Positions 35,371 through 43,669 of a stretch of DNA of 64,000 nt are shown piece after piece. The first letter of the stretch is position 1; every line of letters starts with the position of its first letter. The stretch covers positions 124,001 to 188,000 of the forward strand of contig JAGNKU010000003.1 in assembly GCA_017999985.1 (NCBI GenBank). Reading direction: 5' to 3'. The translations under genes and the position numbers were made by a program. The notes beneath the pieces are model-generated. The model did not search any database and was not told where the DNA came from. It saw only the letters and a program-made list of their open reading frames with translations. Source of the DNA: Phycisphaerae bacterium (lineage in GTDB: Bacteria > Planctomycetota > Phycisphaerae > UBA1845 > Fen-1342).

Positions 35371-36102
35371 CTAGCGGCGGCGGAGCAGGCCGACCGCACC
35401 GAGGGCCAGCAGCAGGCTGGTCGGCTCGGGGACGATGGTGCCAGCAATCAGGATGTTGTCGAAGCGGTTGTTGCCGTTGGTCGACGTGGCCCCGCTCAGC
35501 GTGACGCGGATCAGGTTGTTCTCGTGGCCGCTGGTGGCTGCGAAGACATCGCCGAAGTTGACGGTGTGCAGCACCCAGGTGCTGGTCTGCTGCGCCGCGT
35601 GCGACTCGAAGAAGGTCCACGACGCGCCGTTGTCGGTCGAGTAGGAGTACGAGTGCGTGTTGAAGCCCGTGCCCGTGCCGCGCGTGGCGTACGTCAGCAC
35701 GCAATCTTCGATCGCGTCGTCGAGTTCGATCAGGAAGTAACGGCCGTTGTTTTCCGTGCCGAGGATCGAGAAGCTCCCGCCCGCCGTGGGCGTGGGCGAG
35801 ATGTCATTCAGCACGTTGCCGGCGTAGCTGCCGAAATTCTGGTTCTCGGCGCCACCGTTGGTGCCGAAGAGATTGCCGAAGCTGGTGTCGCCGGGGGCCT
35901 GCCAGACCGAGATTTCGGCCGTGCCGGTGCCCAGGTCGTTGGGGTAGTCGGTCTGCGCGCCGACTGTACCGAGCGGATTAATCTGGTACAGGGACGTGCC
36001 CAGGTTCGTGCTGTCGTTGAAATTCCAGAACGCGATGTTCTCGGCGCTCGCCGCGAAACCGCACAGAGCCAGTACGCTCAAAACACAGATCATCTTCTTC
36101 AT
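35371..36102 (-). CDS. PEP-CTERM sorting domain protein
   Basis: Secreted protein of 243 residues. Signal peptide MKKMICVLSVLALCGFAASA, then a beta-rich body (about 20-215) with Ser/Thr/Asn-rich repeats and few cysteines. The C-terminal sorting signal is VPEP followed by TSLLLALGAVGLLRRR (membrane helix and basic end), recognised by an exosortase that trims and anchors such proteins, often together with an extracellular polysaccharide. The start at 36102 follows GAGGAGG. No exosortase gene is in this window. Confidence 0.92.
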   Translation of the reverse strand: MKKMICVLSVLALCGFAASAENIAFWNFNDSTNLGTSLYQINPLGTVGAQTDYPNDLGTGTAEISVWQAPGDTSFGNLFGTNGGAENQNFGSYAGNVLNDISPTPTAGGSFSILGTENNGRYFLIELDDAIEDCVLTYATRGTGTGFNTHSYSYSTDNGASWTFFESHAAQQTSTWVLHTVNFGDVFAATSGHENNLIRVTLSGATSTNGNNRFDNILIAGTIVPEPTSLLLALGAVGLLRRR

Positions 36103-36258
36103 TGCGACCTCCTCGCTCTCCTCGAGCATGCCATAAACTGGACCAGTTTCCGACCTCTACGACCTGGTGGATGCACCCTTCCCCACGGCTGTAGTGGCTG
36201 AGCCGCCCGCGCTGTCGGCGATCGGGAACTGCAATCCACCTCCTCCTAACGTCCCGAA

Positions 36259-36286
36259 AGTATAGCCCCGCCACGTGCGGCGCCAA
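36259..36286 (-). promoter_or_regulatory. sigma-70-type promoter of the PEP-CTERM gene
   Basis: On the minus strand TTGGCG (36286-36281), 16-bp spacer, TATACT (36264-36259). It predicts a leader of about 150 nt to the ATG at 36102. The rest of the gap to 36544 shows no gene. Confidence 0.6.
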
Positions 36287-36544
36287 GCCAAAACGCGCTA
36301 AAACCCCGTTAAGACGACGCGTGCTGACATGCCCGCCGACGAAAACCGCGACGGGTGTGCGTGTGCCAAGCCTCGCTCTCAGGCGGAGTTACCGCTGCCC
36401 ACGCCGGATGGGGCCGCCGCGCGGACGACGACGTCCCGCGATTGCGGGCGTTTTCGGATCGGTTGGCGGCGCGGCGGTGTGGTAGCATGTGTGAATGTGG
36501 CGCGGCCCCGGGGAGCACGCGTCATCGCTCAACGGGGACACGCG

Positions 36545-37063
36545 ATGTCGCTGAATGAGCCGGTGGGTTACGAGGAGCGCGTAGAGGTCGAGTGGTCGCC
36601 GGCGACCGGGCTGCGGCGCGGGCTGGCGCACGGGTTGGCATTCGCCGCGGTGCTGATCGTCGTCCTCTGGCCCGTGGCGGCGGGCTTGCCCTACCTCCTG
36701 CTGCCGTGGATCCTGCGGGCGGTCGCGGCGTTCGCGATTGCATATGTGCTGTTCATCGTTGTGCAGCGGGCGGCGGGCATGGCCAGCCCGATGGTGACCG
36801 CGCTTGTCATCGGTCTGACCGGACTGGTGCTGTTCGCGCAACACATCGCGTTCGCGTGCCACGGCGTCGCCGAGCCGCCAGATGAGGGCATGTCCGGCGT
36901 GGGCATCGTCGTGTTTCCGGCGCAGATGGTCGGGCGATGGGTCAGTCAGCGGGGCGGCGAGCTGATCGGGTGGGGCTGGCTGCATCCGTGCGTGCTGCTG
37001 TGGGTGAACTTGGGGCCCGCACTCGGTGTCGGCTTTGTGGTAGCGCTGCGGCATCGGGGGTAG
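36545..37063 (+). CDS. small integral membrane protein, function unknown
   Basis: 172 residues with four predicted membrane helices (FAAVLIVVLWPVAAGLPYLL, AVAAFAIAYVLFIVV, MVTALVIGLTGLVLFA, VLLWVNLGPALGVGFVVAL). The N-terminus is acidic and soluble. A Cys-containing loop (FACHGVAEPPDEG) lies between helices 3 and 4. No family recognised. ATG 36545 has GGGGA upstream; the frame is open from 36329 but the extension looks non-coding. Confidence 0.65.
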   Translation: MSLNEPVGYEERVEVEWSPATGLRRGLAHGLAFAAVLIVVLWPVAAGLPYLLLPWILRAVAAFAIAYVLFIVVQRAAGMASPMVTALVIGLTGLVLFAQHIAFACHGVAEPPDEGMSGVGIVVFPAQMVGRWVSQRGGELIGWGWLHPCVLLWVNLGPALGVGFVVALRHRG

Positions 37064-37098
37064 CGTCCGCCGTTGAGATACCTGGGCGGAGCGGCACA

Positions 37099-37176
37099 GA
37101 GCCCCGCGCGCCAGCGCGCGTCCGGCGGAGTGCGTTCGCTGGGCAACCCGTCGCTTGCGCTCTGGGCTCTGACCGG
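37099..37176. repeat. inverted copies of a dispersed GC-rich repeat
   Basis: GAGCCCCGCGCGCCAGCGCG from 37099, and the reverse complement of a related unit (GAGCCCAGAGCGCAAGCG) near 37150-37173. Related direct copies occur at 41711, 41931 and 41977. Confidence 0.5.
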
Positions 37177-37242
37177 AGGGCGGCAGTGCCGCAGTCGGAT
37201 CGCGTGCGGGGTGGGCGGGTTTCGGGTACGATCGGAGCCGCC

Positions 37243-38526
37243 ATGACCAACAGCGTGATGTCACTCCGGGGCTTGCTGCGGTATGTCACGCTGTTTGCCG
37301 GCCTGGGCGCGTTGTTCGTCGCCGGCACGCTGTTGCATCCGCAGTTCCTGACGATTGCGAATCAGCGGGACGTGTTGGCGCAGGTCTCAATCAACGGGAT
37401 TCTGGCGGTGGGGATGACGCTGGTGATCCTGACGGCGGGGATTGACCTCTCCGTGGGCAGCGTGATGTCGCTTTGCACCGTCGTGTGCGCCATGCTGCTG
37501 ATGGAGCGGCCGGAGGCGGGGGCGGCCGGCGTGCGGTGGGCGTCCCGCGCGCATTACATGCTGGTGCCGGCCCTGGCGGTGTTCGCGTGGCTGGCGGTGT
37601 ACGGGATCGTGCGGCGGGTGGCCCGCTGGCGGGAGTGGAACGCGCTCGACGGGGGCATTGTCCTGTTCGGCACGCTGCTGGTGACGGCGGTGGCGTTGGC
37701 GTGCCTGCCGACGCGCTGGCTGTGGGGTGACGGGTTCACGACACTGGCCGTGCTGCTGGTCGTGCCGGTCGTTGGCGGAATGCTCGGGCTGGTCAACGGT
37801 GTGATCATCGCGCAGACGCGGCTCCAGCCGTTCATCGTCACGCTCGCCATGATGGTCGCGGCGGTCGGGTTGGCGAAGTTCATCGCCGGCAATGGCGGGC
37901 AGATTCACGCGATCTACACCGGTGACACCGAGCATGCAGGCGCGCCGACGTCGTTCGAGCAGCTCGGTGCGACGATCCTGACGGTCGGGCAGGAGACGCT
38001 GCGGACTGGCCGCGTGCGGGACTTGAAGCTGGTGCCGATTCCCGGGCTGTTTCTCATCGGGGCTTGGCTGTGGGCCGCGCTGGTGCTGCGCAAGCTCGCG
38101 CTGGGGCGCTACGTGTTCGCGGTCGGTGGCAACGAGGAGGCGGCGCGGCTGGCCGGCGTGCCGGTCGCAGGGGTGAAGATCTTCGCCTACACGGCGTGCG
38201 GCGTGCTCGCGGGTCTGGCGGCGGTGCTGTACTGCGCGCAGTACACACAGGGCAAGGCGGACGCGGGGCAGGGCAAAGAGCTGGACGCGATCGCCGCGGT
38301 GGTCATCGGCGGCACGAGCCTGATGGGCGGGCGGGGCAGCATCTTGGGCACGCTCGTGGGCGTGATGATCTTCGGGTACTTGACGAACATTCTGCAGCTC
38401 CGCGCGGTGTCGAGTGAGATTCAGGACATTCTGAAGGGCGTCATCATCGTGGTGGCGGCGGTGGCGCAGAGCGGGGATCTGCTGGGCGGGCTGCGGCACA
38501 TTTGGCGGCGGCCGGCGCGGGGGTAG
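37243..38526 (+). CDS. ABC transporter permease, ribose/xylose/galactose type
   Basis: 427 residues of the BPD_transp_2 family with about ten membrane helices, like RbsC, XylH and MglC. Conserved stretches include QVSINGILAVGMTLVILTAGIDLSVGS near the start and KELDAIAAVVIGGTSLMGGRGS in the C-terminal half. A loop of about 60 residues in the middle of the first half (residues about 80-130) is longer than usual. ATG 37243 with GGAG upstream. No ATPase or sugar-binding protein is next to it, so the rest of the transporter must be encoded elsewhere. A -10-like TACGAT lies at 37227-37232. Confidence 0.9.
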   Translation: MTNSVMSLRGLLRYVTLFAGLGALFVAGTLLHPQFLTIANQRDVLAQVSINGILAVGMTLVILTAGIDLSVGSVMSLCTVVCAMLLMERPEAGAAGVRWASRAHYMLVPALAVFAWLAVYGIVRRVARWREWNALDGGIVLFGTLLVTAVALACLPTRWLWGDGFTTLAVLLVVPVVGGMLGLVNGVIIAQTRLQPFIVTLAMMVAAVGLAKFIAGNGGQIHAIYTGDTEHAGAPTSFEQLGATILTVGQETLRTGRVRDLKLVPIPGLFLIGAWLWAALVLRKLALGRYVFAVGGNEEAARLAGVPVAGVKIFAYTACGVLAGLAAVLYCAQYTQGKADAGQGKELDAIAAVVIGGTSLMGGRGSILGTLVGVMIFGYLTNILQLRAVSSEIQDILKGVIIVVAAVAQSGDLLGGLRHIWRRPARG

Positions 38527-38567
38527 TCGCCGGCGCGCAGCCCGGCTCATGATTCGGGAAGTCCGGC

Positions 38568-39401
38568 ATGCGTGATCCGGTCGCGATTGCTCAGCGGCGT
38601 CGCAATGTGCTGCTCGTAACCATCGCGCTGCTCGTCGGCGCGGCGGTGATCGGCGTGGGGGCCACGGCCTGGCAGTGGAGCCCGAGTTCAACCGCGTACG
38701 ATTTCCTCGCGTCCGTCATGCTGCTGCTGTTGTTCAGCTTGACGGCGGTGGCCGGGTTGGCGATGTGGCGGCGGCGCGCCGGGGCTTTCTTCGTGGCGCT
38801 GAGCACCATGTCGTCGGCGGTCGCGTTCGTGGCGTGGATGACGGTGATCTGGGGCTGGCCGAACCCCGGCCAGGTCACGCGGCCGGGGGCGTTCGTGGCG
38901 CTGACCTTCAGCCTGGTGGTGGCGCACTTCGGGTTGCTGAGCCTGGCGCGGCTGCGGCGGCGCTGGGAATGGGTACGGTTGGCGACCCGTGTGTGTGCTG
39001 GGCTATTGATGGTGTGCTTTGCGGCCGGGGTGGCGTGGCACATCCCCGAGCGACTCGTGTTGCCGGGGCTCGTGATTCTGCTGATCGGAGTAGTCTGCGG
39101 GACGCTGTGCGTGATCTTGCTGCACTGGATAGGGCTTGTTTCTGCGGGCGAGGGGGTGACGACGCCGATGCGGCTGACGCTGACGTGTCCGCGGTGCGGG
39201 CTGAGCCAGGTAATGCTCGCCGGGCGGTCGCAGTGCACACAGTGCCACCTCTCGCTGCGGATCGAGATCGACGAGGAGTACTGCGAGAAGTGCGGCTACC
39301 TGCTCTATCGGCTGACGTCGGACCGGTGCCCGGAGTGCGGGACGCCGATCGCACGCGGGAGTGACCTCACCGAAAGCGCTTCTCGGCCAACGGCTCGGTG
39401 A
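38568..39401 (+). CDS. membrane protein with C-terminal double zinc ribbon
   Basis: 277 residues. About six membrane helices fill the first 200 residues. The soluble C-terminus holds two zinc-binding pairs: CPRCGLSQ with CTQCH, and CEKCGYLLYRL with CPECGTPI. This architecture is frequent in planctomycetes and unassigned. ATG 38568 follows GGGAAG. It starts 41 bases after the permease. Its last 35 bases overlap the end of the convergent MBL-fold gene. Confidence 0.75.
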   Translation: MRDPVAIAQRRRNVLLVTIALLVGAAVIGVGATAWQWSPSSTAYDFLASVMLLLLFSLTAVAGLAMWRRRAGAFFVALSTMSSAVAFVAWMTVIWGWPNPGQVTRPGAFVALTFSLVVAHFGLLSLARLRRRWEWVRLATRVCAGLLMVCFAAGVAWHIPERLVLPGLVILLIGVVCGTLCVILLHWIGLVSAGEGVTTPMRLTLTCPRCGLSQVMLAGRSQCTQCHLSLRIEIDEEYCEKCGYLLYRLTSDRCPECGTPIARGSDLTESASRPTAR

Positions 39402-40227
39402 ATAGGGTCGCGGTCGGATCGCGCGCCAGGATGGCATCGATCAGACGCTGCCGGTTCTGCGTGGGCAGGTGCATGTAGACGACGTGTTGCGGGGCGACGA
39501 CGGTGGACATGAGCTGGAGCGATTCCGGCGAGATGTCGTAGCCCTCGACGAACGCGATATCGATCGGTCCGCCCAGTTGAGTCAGAACCTCGCGATTCTT
39601 GTGCAGCAGCGCGTCGCCGACGTGCAGGAGCCGGTTTCCGGACAGCTCGACGACATAGCCGAAATTCACTACGTCCGCGTGCTTGTCATATTCCTGCCCG
39701 GTCTGCTCATCCTTCATGAAGTACGCACCGTGAGGCAGCCGGAGGGTCGTGACGCGCAGACCGTTGATCCTGGTCGCGGCCATGGCGTCTGAGCCGGTCA
39801 GCGGAACGTGGATCCGCCCCTGCATGTCCGCGTAACCCGGCACCGTGTCCCGGAGCGCCTCGCGCACCGGGCCGGGGCACACCAACCGGCACCGGCGGTT
39901 ATGCTTGAGAAAACGCGCCACGGATGCGGCGTCGAAATGGTCCACGTGCGCATGGGTGACCAGCAGCAGGTCAATGTCGGCAAACGGCGGCGTCCCGGAC
40001 TCGATCCGGGCCAGCAGCTCCGCGGAAGGCACGTCGCAGTAGTCCAGCGCGTCATCGTGGAACAACGCGTCAATGATGACCTTGTCGGGGCCGGACTGGA
40101 TCAGGAAGCCTTCGTTGGCGATGTAGGTGACCTGCACTGCGTCGCGTGCCGGCGCGCAGCCGACGACAAGGCCTGTGAGTGCGGCTAGCAGGACTGCGGG
40201 GGCAGGCGGTCGGGCGCGTCCCTTCAT
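39367..40227 (-). CDS. MBL-fold metallo-hydrolase, putative lipoprotein
   Basis: 286 residues. The signal peptide ends in GLVVGCAP (lipobox Cys24), so the enzyme is probably anchored outside the cytoplasm. The metallo-beta-lactamase fold has the motif THAHVDHFD (HxHxDH, residues about 90-98), a further His and the Asp-containing FVEGYD and YMHLPTQN. It resembles UlaG/RomA-like hydrolases. Substrate unknown. No strong ribosome site at ATG 40227. Confidence 0.85.
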   Translation of the reverse strand: MKGRARPPAPAVLLAALTGLVVGCAPARDAVQVTYIANEGFLIQSGPDKVIIDALFHDDALDYCDVPSAELLARIESGTPPFADIDLLLVTHAHVDHFDAASVARFLKHNRRCRLVCPGPVREALRDTVPGYADMQGRIHVPLTGSDAMAATRINGLRVTTLRLPHGAYFMKDEQTGQEYDKHADVVNFGYVVELSGNRLLHVGDALLHKNREVLTQLGGPIDIAFVEGYDISPESLQLMSTVVAPQHVVYMHLPTQNRQRLIDAILARDPTATLFTEPLAEKRFR

Positions 40228-40288
40228 TGATGCGCGTATACCGCGCGGCGCGGCACACGTCGAGCGCTTGGCCTCGCCGCGCGGTCTG

Positions 40289-40306
40289 CACTGCTCGAGA
40301 GCAGTG
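40289..40306. repeat. palindromic dispersed element
   Basis: CACTGCTC-GA-GAGCAGTG, a perfect 8-bp stem. The same stem with a TT loop occurs at 41753-41770. Confidence 0.6.
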
Positions 40307-40330
40307 GCACACGGGATATGATGCGATGGC

Positions 40331-41521
40331 CTACTTCGTCAGTTCCTCGATGGCCCGCTCGATGACGTAGTCGTGCTCGCCGTCGAAGCTGGCGTCGGCC
40401 GCCACCGCGATGTCCGGGGCGATGCCGCGGTCCTCGATCTCCACCATGGCCGGCGTATAGGCGATCCAGGTGGGGATGCGCAGCTTGACGCCGTTGTCGA
40501 GCGTGACTTCCGTCGGGTTGCCCGAGCTGCCGCGGGTCGTCGTGCCGATCAGCGTGACGTTGGGGCAGGCCTGCATCATGAGCGTAAACCACTCGGCGGA
40601 GCTCATGCAGCGGCCGCTGATGAGGCAGGCGACCGGGCCGGTGAAGAAGTGGCCATTGCTGGGTTCCAGCACCTTGTCCTGCAGGGCGGCGAAGTCGTCA
40701 TGGCTGGGGCCGTTGCGGGTCTTGGTGTGGCCGTAGGTCACGGGGTCCAGCGTGAAGTGCGACGCGATCTCGGCGGCGAAGTTCTCGTTGCCGCCATTGT
40801 TCGGCCGCAGGTCGAGAATCATGCCGTCCGCACCCGCGTAGGTGTTGAAGAGGTCGGTGATGTCCGCCGCCGTGATGGCGCTCGTGGCGTTGGTGTCGAG
40901 CGTATCGACGCGGATATAGGCGATATTGTCCTGGAACCACGAGTGCCAGATGACGTTGTCGCCGAGCGTCTCGTAGGTGTCATCGTTGGTGTAGCGCTTG
41001 CGCGGCGTCGAGGGATACGTCTGGGGGATGTCCTGCGTATAGACCTCGACGTAGGTGCCGTCCGGCTTCTGGACGCTGACGTGCCAGTCGTGCAGTTCGC
41101 GGAGCATGGGGGCGAGAGCCTCGGCGAAGGCGTCGGCCGACAGGTCATCGGCGAAGTCCGGTCGATATTGCGCCTTCAGCGCATCCCAGTCGATGCCCTT
41201 GTAATGGAAGTATGAGTAGGTCTCGTCGAACGCGGCCCACGCCTGGTCGAACACCGCCTGGGCGCCGGTCGTCGCGTCGTCGTTGTCGTCATCATCGTCA
41301 TCGGCGTCGGTCGGATCGTTGCCGTCGAACGGGTCGAAGTCGTCGTCCCAGTCGGCGGGGTCGTTGCCGTCGAACGGATCGAAGTCGTCGTCGAGGCCGG
41401 TCGGATCGTTGAGGTCAACCGGGTCGTTGGCATCCGGCAGCAGCCCATCCGTCGGGCAGCCGCCGGGAACAAGTGTGATCGTGAGGGACAGCAGCAGGAC
41501 GCCGTAGAAACATCGCATCAT
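40331..41521 (-). CDS. S41 family peptidase, lipoprotein with Asp-rich linker
   Basis: 396 residues. Signal with lipobox (TLVPGGC). Residues about 25-85 are a very acidic low-complexity linker built on a 15-residue unit (DWDDDFDPFDGNDPA), encoded by a 45-bp DNA repeat. The rest is the S41/tail-specific protease domain: DGMILDLRPNNGG, then SGRCMSSAEWF with the probable nucleophile Ser, and GTTTRGSSGNP. The Lys of C-terminal processing proteases is replaced in the last motif, as in tricorn/IRBP-like members. ATG 41521 chosen over an in-frame ATG at 41551; ATG 41518 is also possible. Confidence 0.85.
   Translation of the reverse strand: MMRCFYGVLLLSLTITLVPGGCPTDGLLPDANDPVDLNDPTGLDDDFDPFDGNDPADWDDDFDPFDGNDPTDADDDDDDNDDATTGAQAVFDQAWAAFDETYSYFHYKGIDWDALKAQYRPDFADDLSADAFAEALAPMLRELHDWHVSVQKPDGTYVEVYTQDIPQTYPSTPRKRYTNDDTYETLGDNVIWHSWFQDNIAYIRVDTLDTNATSAITAADITDLFNTYAGADGMILDLRPNNGGNENFAAEIASHFTLDPVTYGHTKTRNGPSHDDFAALQDKVLEPSNGHFFTGPVACLISGRCMSSAEWFTLMMQACPNVTLIGTTTRGSSGNPTEVTLDNGVKLRIPTWIAYTPAMVEIEDRGIAPDIAVAADASFDGEHDYVIERAIEELTK
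41279..41440. repeat. 45-bp tandem repeat encoding the Asp-rich linker
   Basis: Two near-identical 45-bp copies and a degenerate third lie inside the S41 peptidase gene. They encode the 15-residue acidic unit. Confidence 0.8.
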
Positions 41522-41710
41522 GAAAGCACCCTTCGCCCTTTCGGGCCCCATTGAACTGGTCGCCGGCCGTAAACGGACGCCGCCCGGCTTTCACTACATC
41601 CTAGCGGAACCGGGCGGGGGTCTGACAGAAAAATGACGACGCGGGAAGTGGGAAATCCGAGGTCCGAAGTTCGAAGTCAGAAGTCAGCCGGAGCGGAAGC
41701 GATGCAGTCA

Positions 41711-42050
41711 GAGCCCCGAGCGCCAGCGAGCGGGTCCGCGCAGCGCGTGTGGCACTGCTCTTGAGCAGTGGTGGGGGAGCGCGGGAGCGGGGGATTTCAG
41801 GGAACAGGGAACGGGGAACAGGGAACGGGGAACAGGGAACGGGGAACAGGGAACCGAAGAGGCACGTGGCCAGGTAGCCACGCAGGCACGGGGAGAGGCG
41901 ACGTAGCCGCGACGGGCAGCGACGGAGCCAGAGCCCCGAGCGCCAGCGGGCGCGTCCGCGCAGCGCGCCGGAATCCGAGCCCGAAGCGCAAGCGAGGGTC
42001 TGCGCCTGCGTCCGCCAACCGAGCTGCGAACGGCAGTGAGCGAACGTTCC
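41711..42050. repeat. cluster of dispersed intergenic repeat units
   Basis: Within the 580-base gap between the S41 and WD40-like genes. Copies of GAGCCCCGAGCGCCAGCG lie at 41711 and 41931, a variant GAGCCCGAAGCGCAAGCGAG at 41977, each followed by a TCCGCGCAGCGCG-like tail. A CACTGCTC-TT-GAGCAGTG palindrome is at 41753-41770, and a unit at 42021-42047 matches the reverse complement of 8805-8830. No gene is seen in this gap. Confidence 0.65.
41800..41851 (+). repeat. 14-bp tandem repeat, G-quadruplex-like
   Basis: Eight runs of 3-4 G in 52 bases, alternating AACA and AAC loops (unit GGGAACAGGGAACG, about four copies), all on the plus strand. Confidence 0.9.
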
Positions 42051-42102
42051 GCGCCCCGTCGGACGTCAACCGGAAATCAGTATGATGTCCGCAGATTGCC
42101 GG

Positions 42103-43257
42103 TTACTCTGCAGGCGACGTTGACACAGGCACCGTGCTGGTCTGCGAGGAGTCCCACATCGAAACGCCCCAGATCTTAAGCGTACCAGGGACGAACGACG
42201 CCAGTGCTTTCGAGTCCGGCGAGAAGTGCACCAGCAGCACAGTTGAACCACCGTGATCGAGGACCTTGACCAGTTTGTTGGTCGCGGTAGATCCGACGAA
42301 CACCAGACCCTCCGGCCCGGTGCCGGCTGCGACCCATTTTCCGTCGGGACTCACCGCCAAGCATGAAATCCGGTGACCGTACTCCGCTTTACCCGTTGGC
42401 GAGGCATACCAGCGGCCCAGTTCCGTGCCGCTCTCGACATCCATGGCATACACGGCCGCCATGGTCCCTCCGGTGTAGACGATCTTGCTGTCCGGAGCGA
42501 ATGCCGCATAAAAGAGCGAGGCTTCGCCCGCGGGTTGCTTGAACCAGGTTTGCATCCTGGCGGCGGTATCGACCATCGCAACGCCGTTGTCCAAACCCGC
42601 GATGGCGATGTGCGCACCATCATTGGAAGGCACGACAGACCGAAGGGGATCAGTGGAACCGCTGTGCCGGCCCGCCAGTGTTCCCACCCAGTCAACATCA
42701 GTTGCGTTCGGCCCGACAACTCCGGCTCGCAATCTCGGGTGGTCCCAGTTCGCGTCAGGCGGGGCATGTTCGCCAGCATCCTCGATCAGGCACACGGCCA
42801 CATGCACCCCGTTGCTGCTGGGTTGCGTTAGCGTCACGTACCAGCCATCAGGGACTCGGCACTGAGTAGCTCGATCCTCTTTGGTCTCCACAATGTAGAA
42901 ATGATACGGTTCATACTTGGCCCCCTTCACCGCTGCAAAGAAGCAGCGACCATTCAGCGCCCAAGCCGGGTGCGCGCAGTTCTGGACGGGAAACTCGTGC
43001 CGCTTCACGAGTGTGTGGTTCTCCCACTCCCAGACGTCCAGTATTTCCGGCTCGGCAGAACTGCCGTAAATGTACGTCCCCCCACATCCCCATTCGCGGA
43101 AGCCGCCTCCGCGGCCGATCCATGGCAGAGTTGCAAAGGGCACGTTTACAGGGCGTGCAGTCCCGCTGGGGGTGCTGGTGGGGGGGGCGCACGCCACGCC
43201 AGTGCACACGCAACCCGCCGCAACACCGCTGAGAATGCACAACCCTTTCGCTGTCAT
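42103..43257 (-). CDS. WD40/beta-propeller-like lipoprotein, function unknown
   Basis: 384 residues. The N-terminus (LCILSGVAAGCVCTGVACAPP) is a signal with more than one possible lipobox Cys. The body has WD40-like blades: HIAIAGLDNGVAMVDTAARM, YTGGTMAAVYAMDVESGTEL, WVAAGTGPEGLVFVGSTA and FSPDSKALASFV. It reads as a descriptive propeller with no catalytic motif. Codon use is less GC-biased than most neighbours. It stands alone between repeat-rich gaps. Confidence 0.7.
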   Translation of the reverse strand: MTAKGLCILSGVAAGCVCTGVACAPPTSTPSGTARPVNVPFATLPWIGRGGGFREWGCGGTYIYGSSAEPEILDVWEWENHTLVKRHEFPVQNCAHPAWALNGRCFFAAVKGAKYEPYHFYIVETKEDRATQCRVPDGWYVTLTQPSSNGVHVAVCLIEDAGEHAPPDANWDHPRLRAGVVGPNATDVDWVGTLAGRHSGSTDPLRSVVPSNDGAHIAIAGLDNGVAMVDTAARMQTWFKQPAGEASLFYAAFAPDSKIVYTGGTMAAVYAMDVESGTELGRWYASPTGKAEYGHRISCLAVSPDGKWVAAGTGPEGLVFVGSTATNKLVKVLDHGGSTVLLVHFSPDSKALASFVPGTLKIWGVSMWDSSQTSTVPVSTSPAE

Positions 43258-43669
43258 GATGAAGCAAGCCTCAACTGGTGGCCGTCAGCAAGAAACGTAT
43301 TAAGGTGTTGAGGGACAGCCACCTTTTTCTATACCTCCAGCTTCGCCTGCGAGACGTCCGACCGGCCGGGGATGCAGACGCCGGCCGCAGCTTGCGGCGC
43401 GGCGACATGTTACTGCGCGGCCGGCACGTGTGCGACCGGCGGCGGGGATGCGAGGCTGATTCGACCGCCCTTCGGGCCGGCAGAGACAAGGGGAGTGCGG
43501 GTTTCCGATCCCAGGGGCTGAAACCGCGTGGCAACCCTCGCGCGCCCTGCCGGCGAAGATGGGCGGCAAAGCAGAGCTTTGCGCTCCCCGGCGGGTCGAA
43601 AGGCGGTCCGGAGCCTCTGTTTGGCGCGCCGGAAAATGTACCCGACCCCTGTGCGGCCCCTGAGCTAAA
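43258..43669. other. intergenic region with a palindromic element, no gene seen
   Basis: About 410 bases between two minus-strand genes. A GCAAAGC-AGA-GCTTTGC hairpin (43566-43582) echoes the element at 7799-7816. The open frames on either strand lack coding character. Confidence 0.5.
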
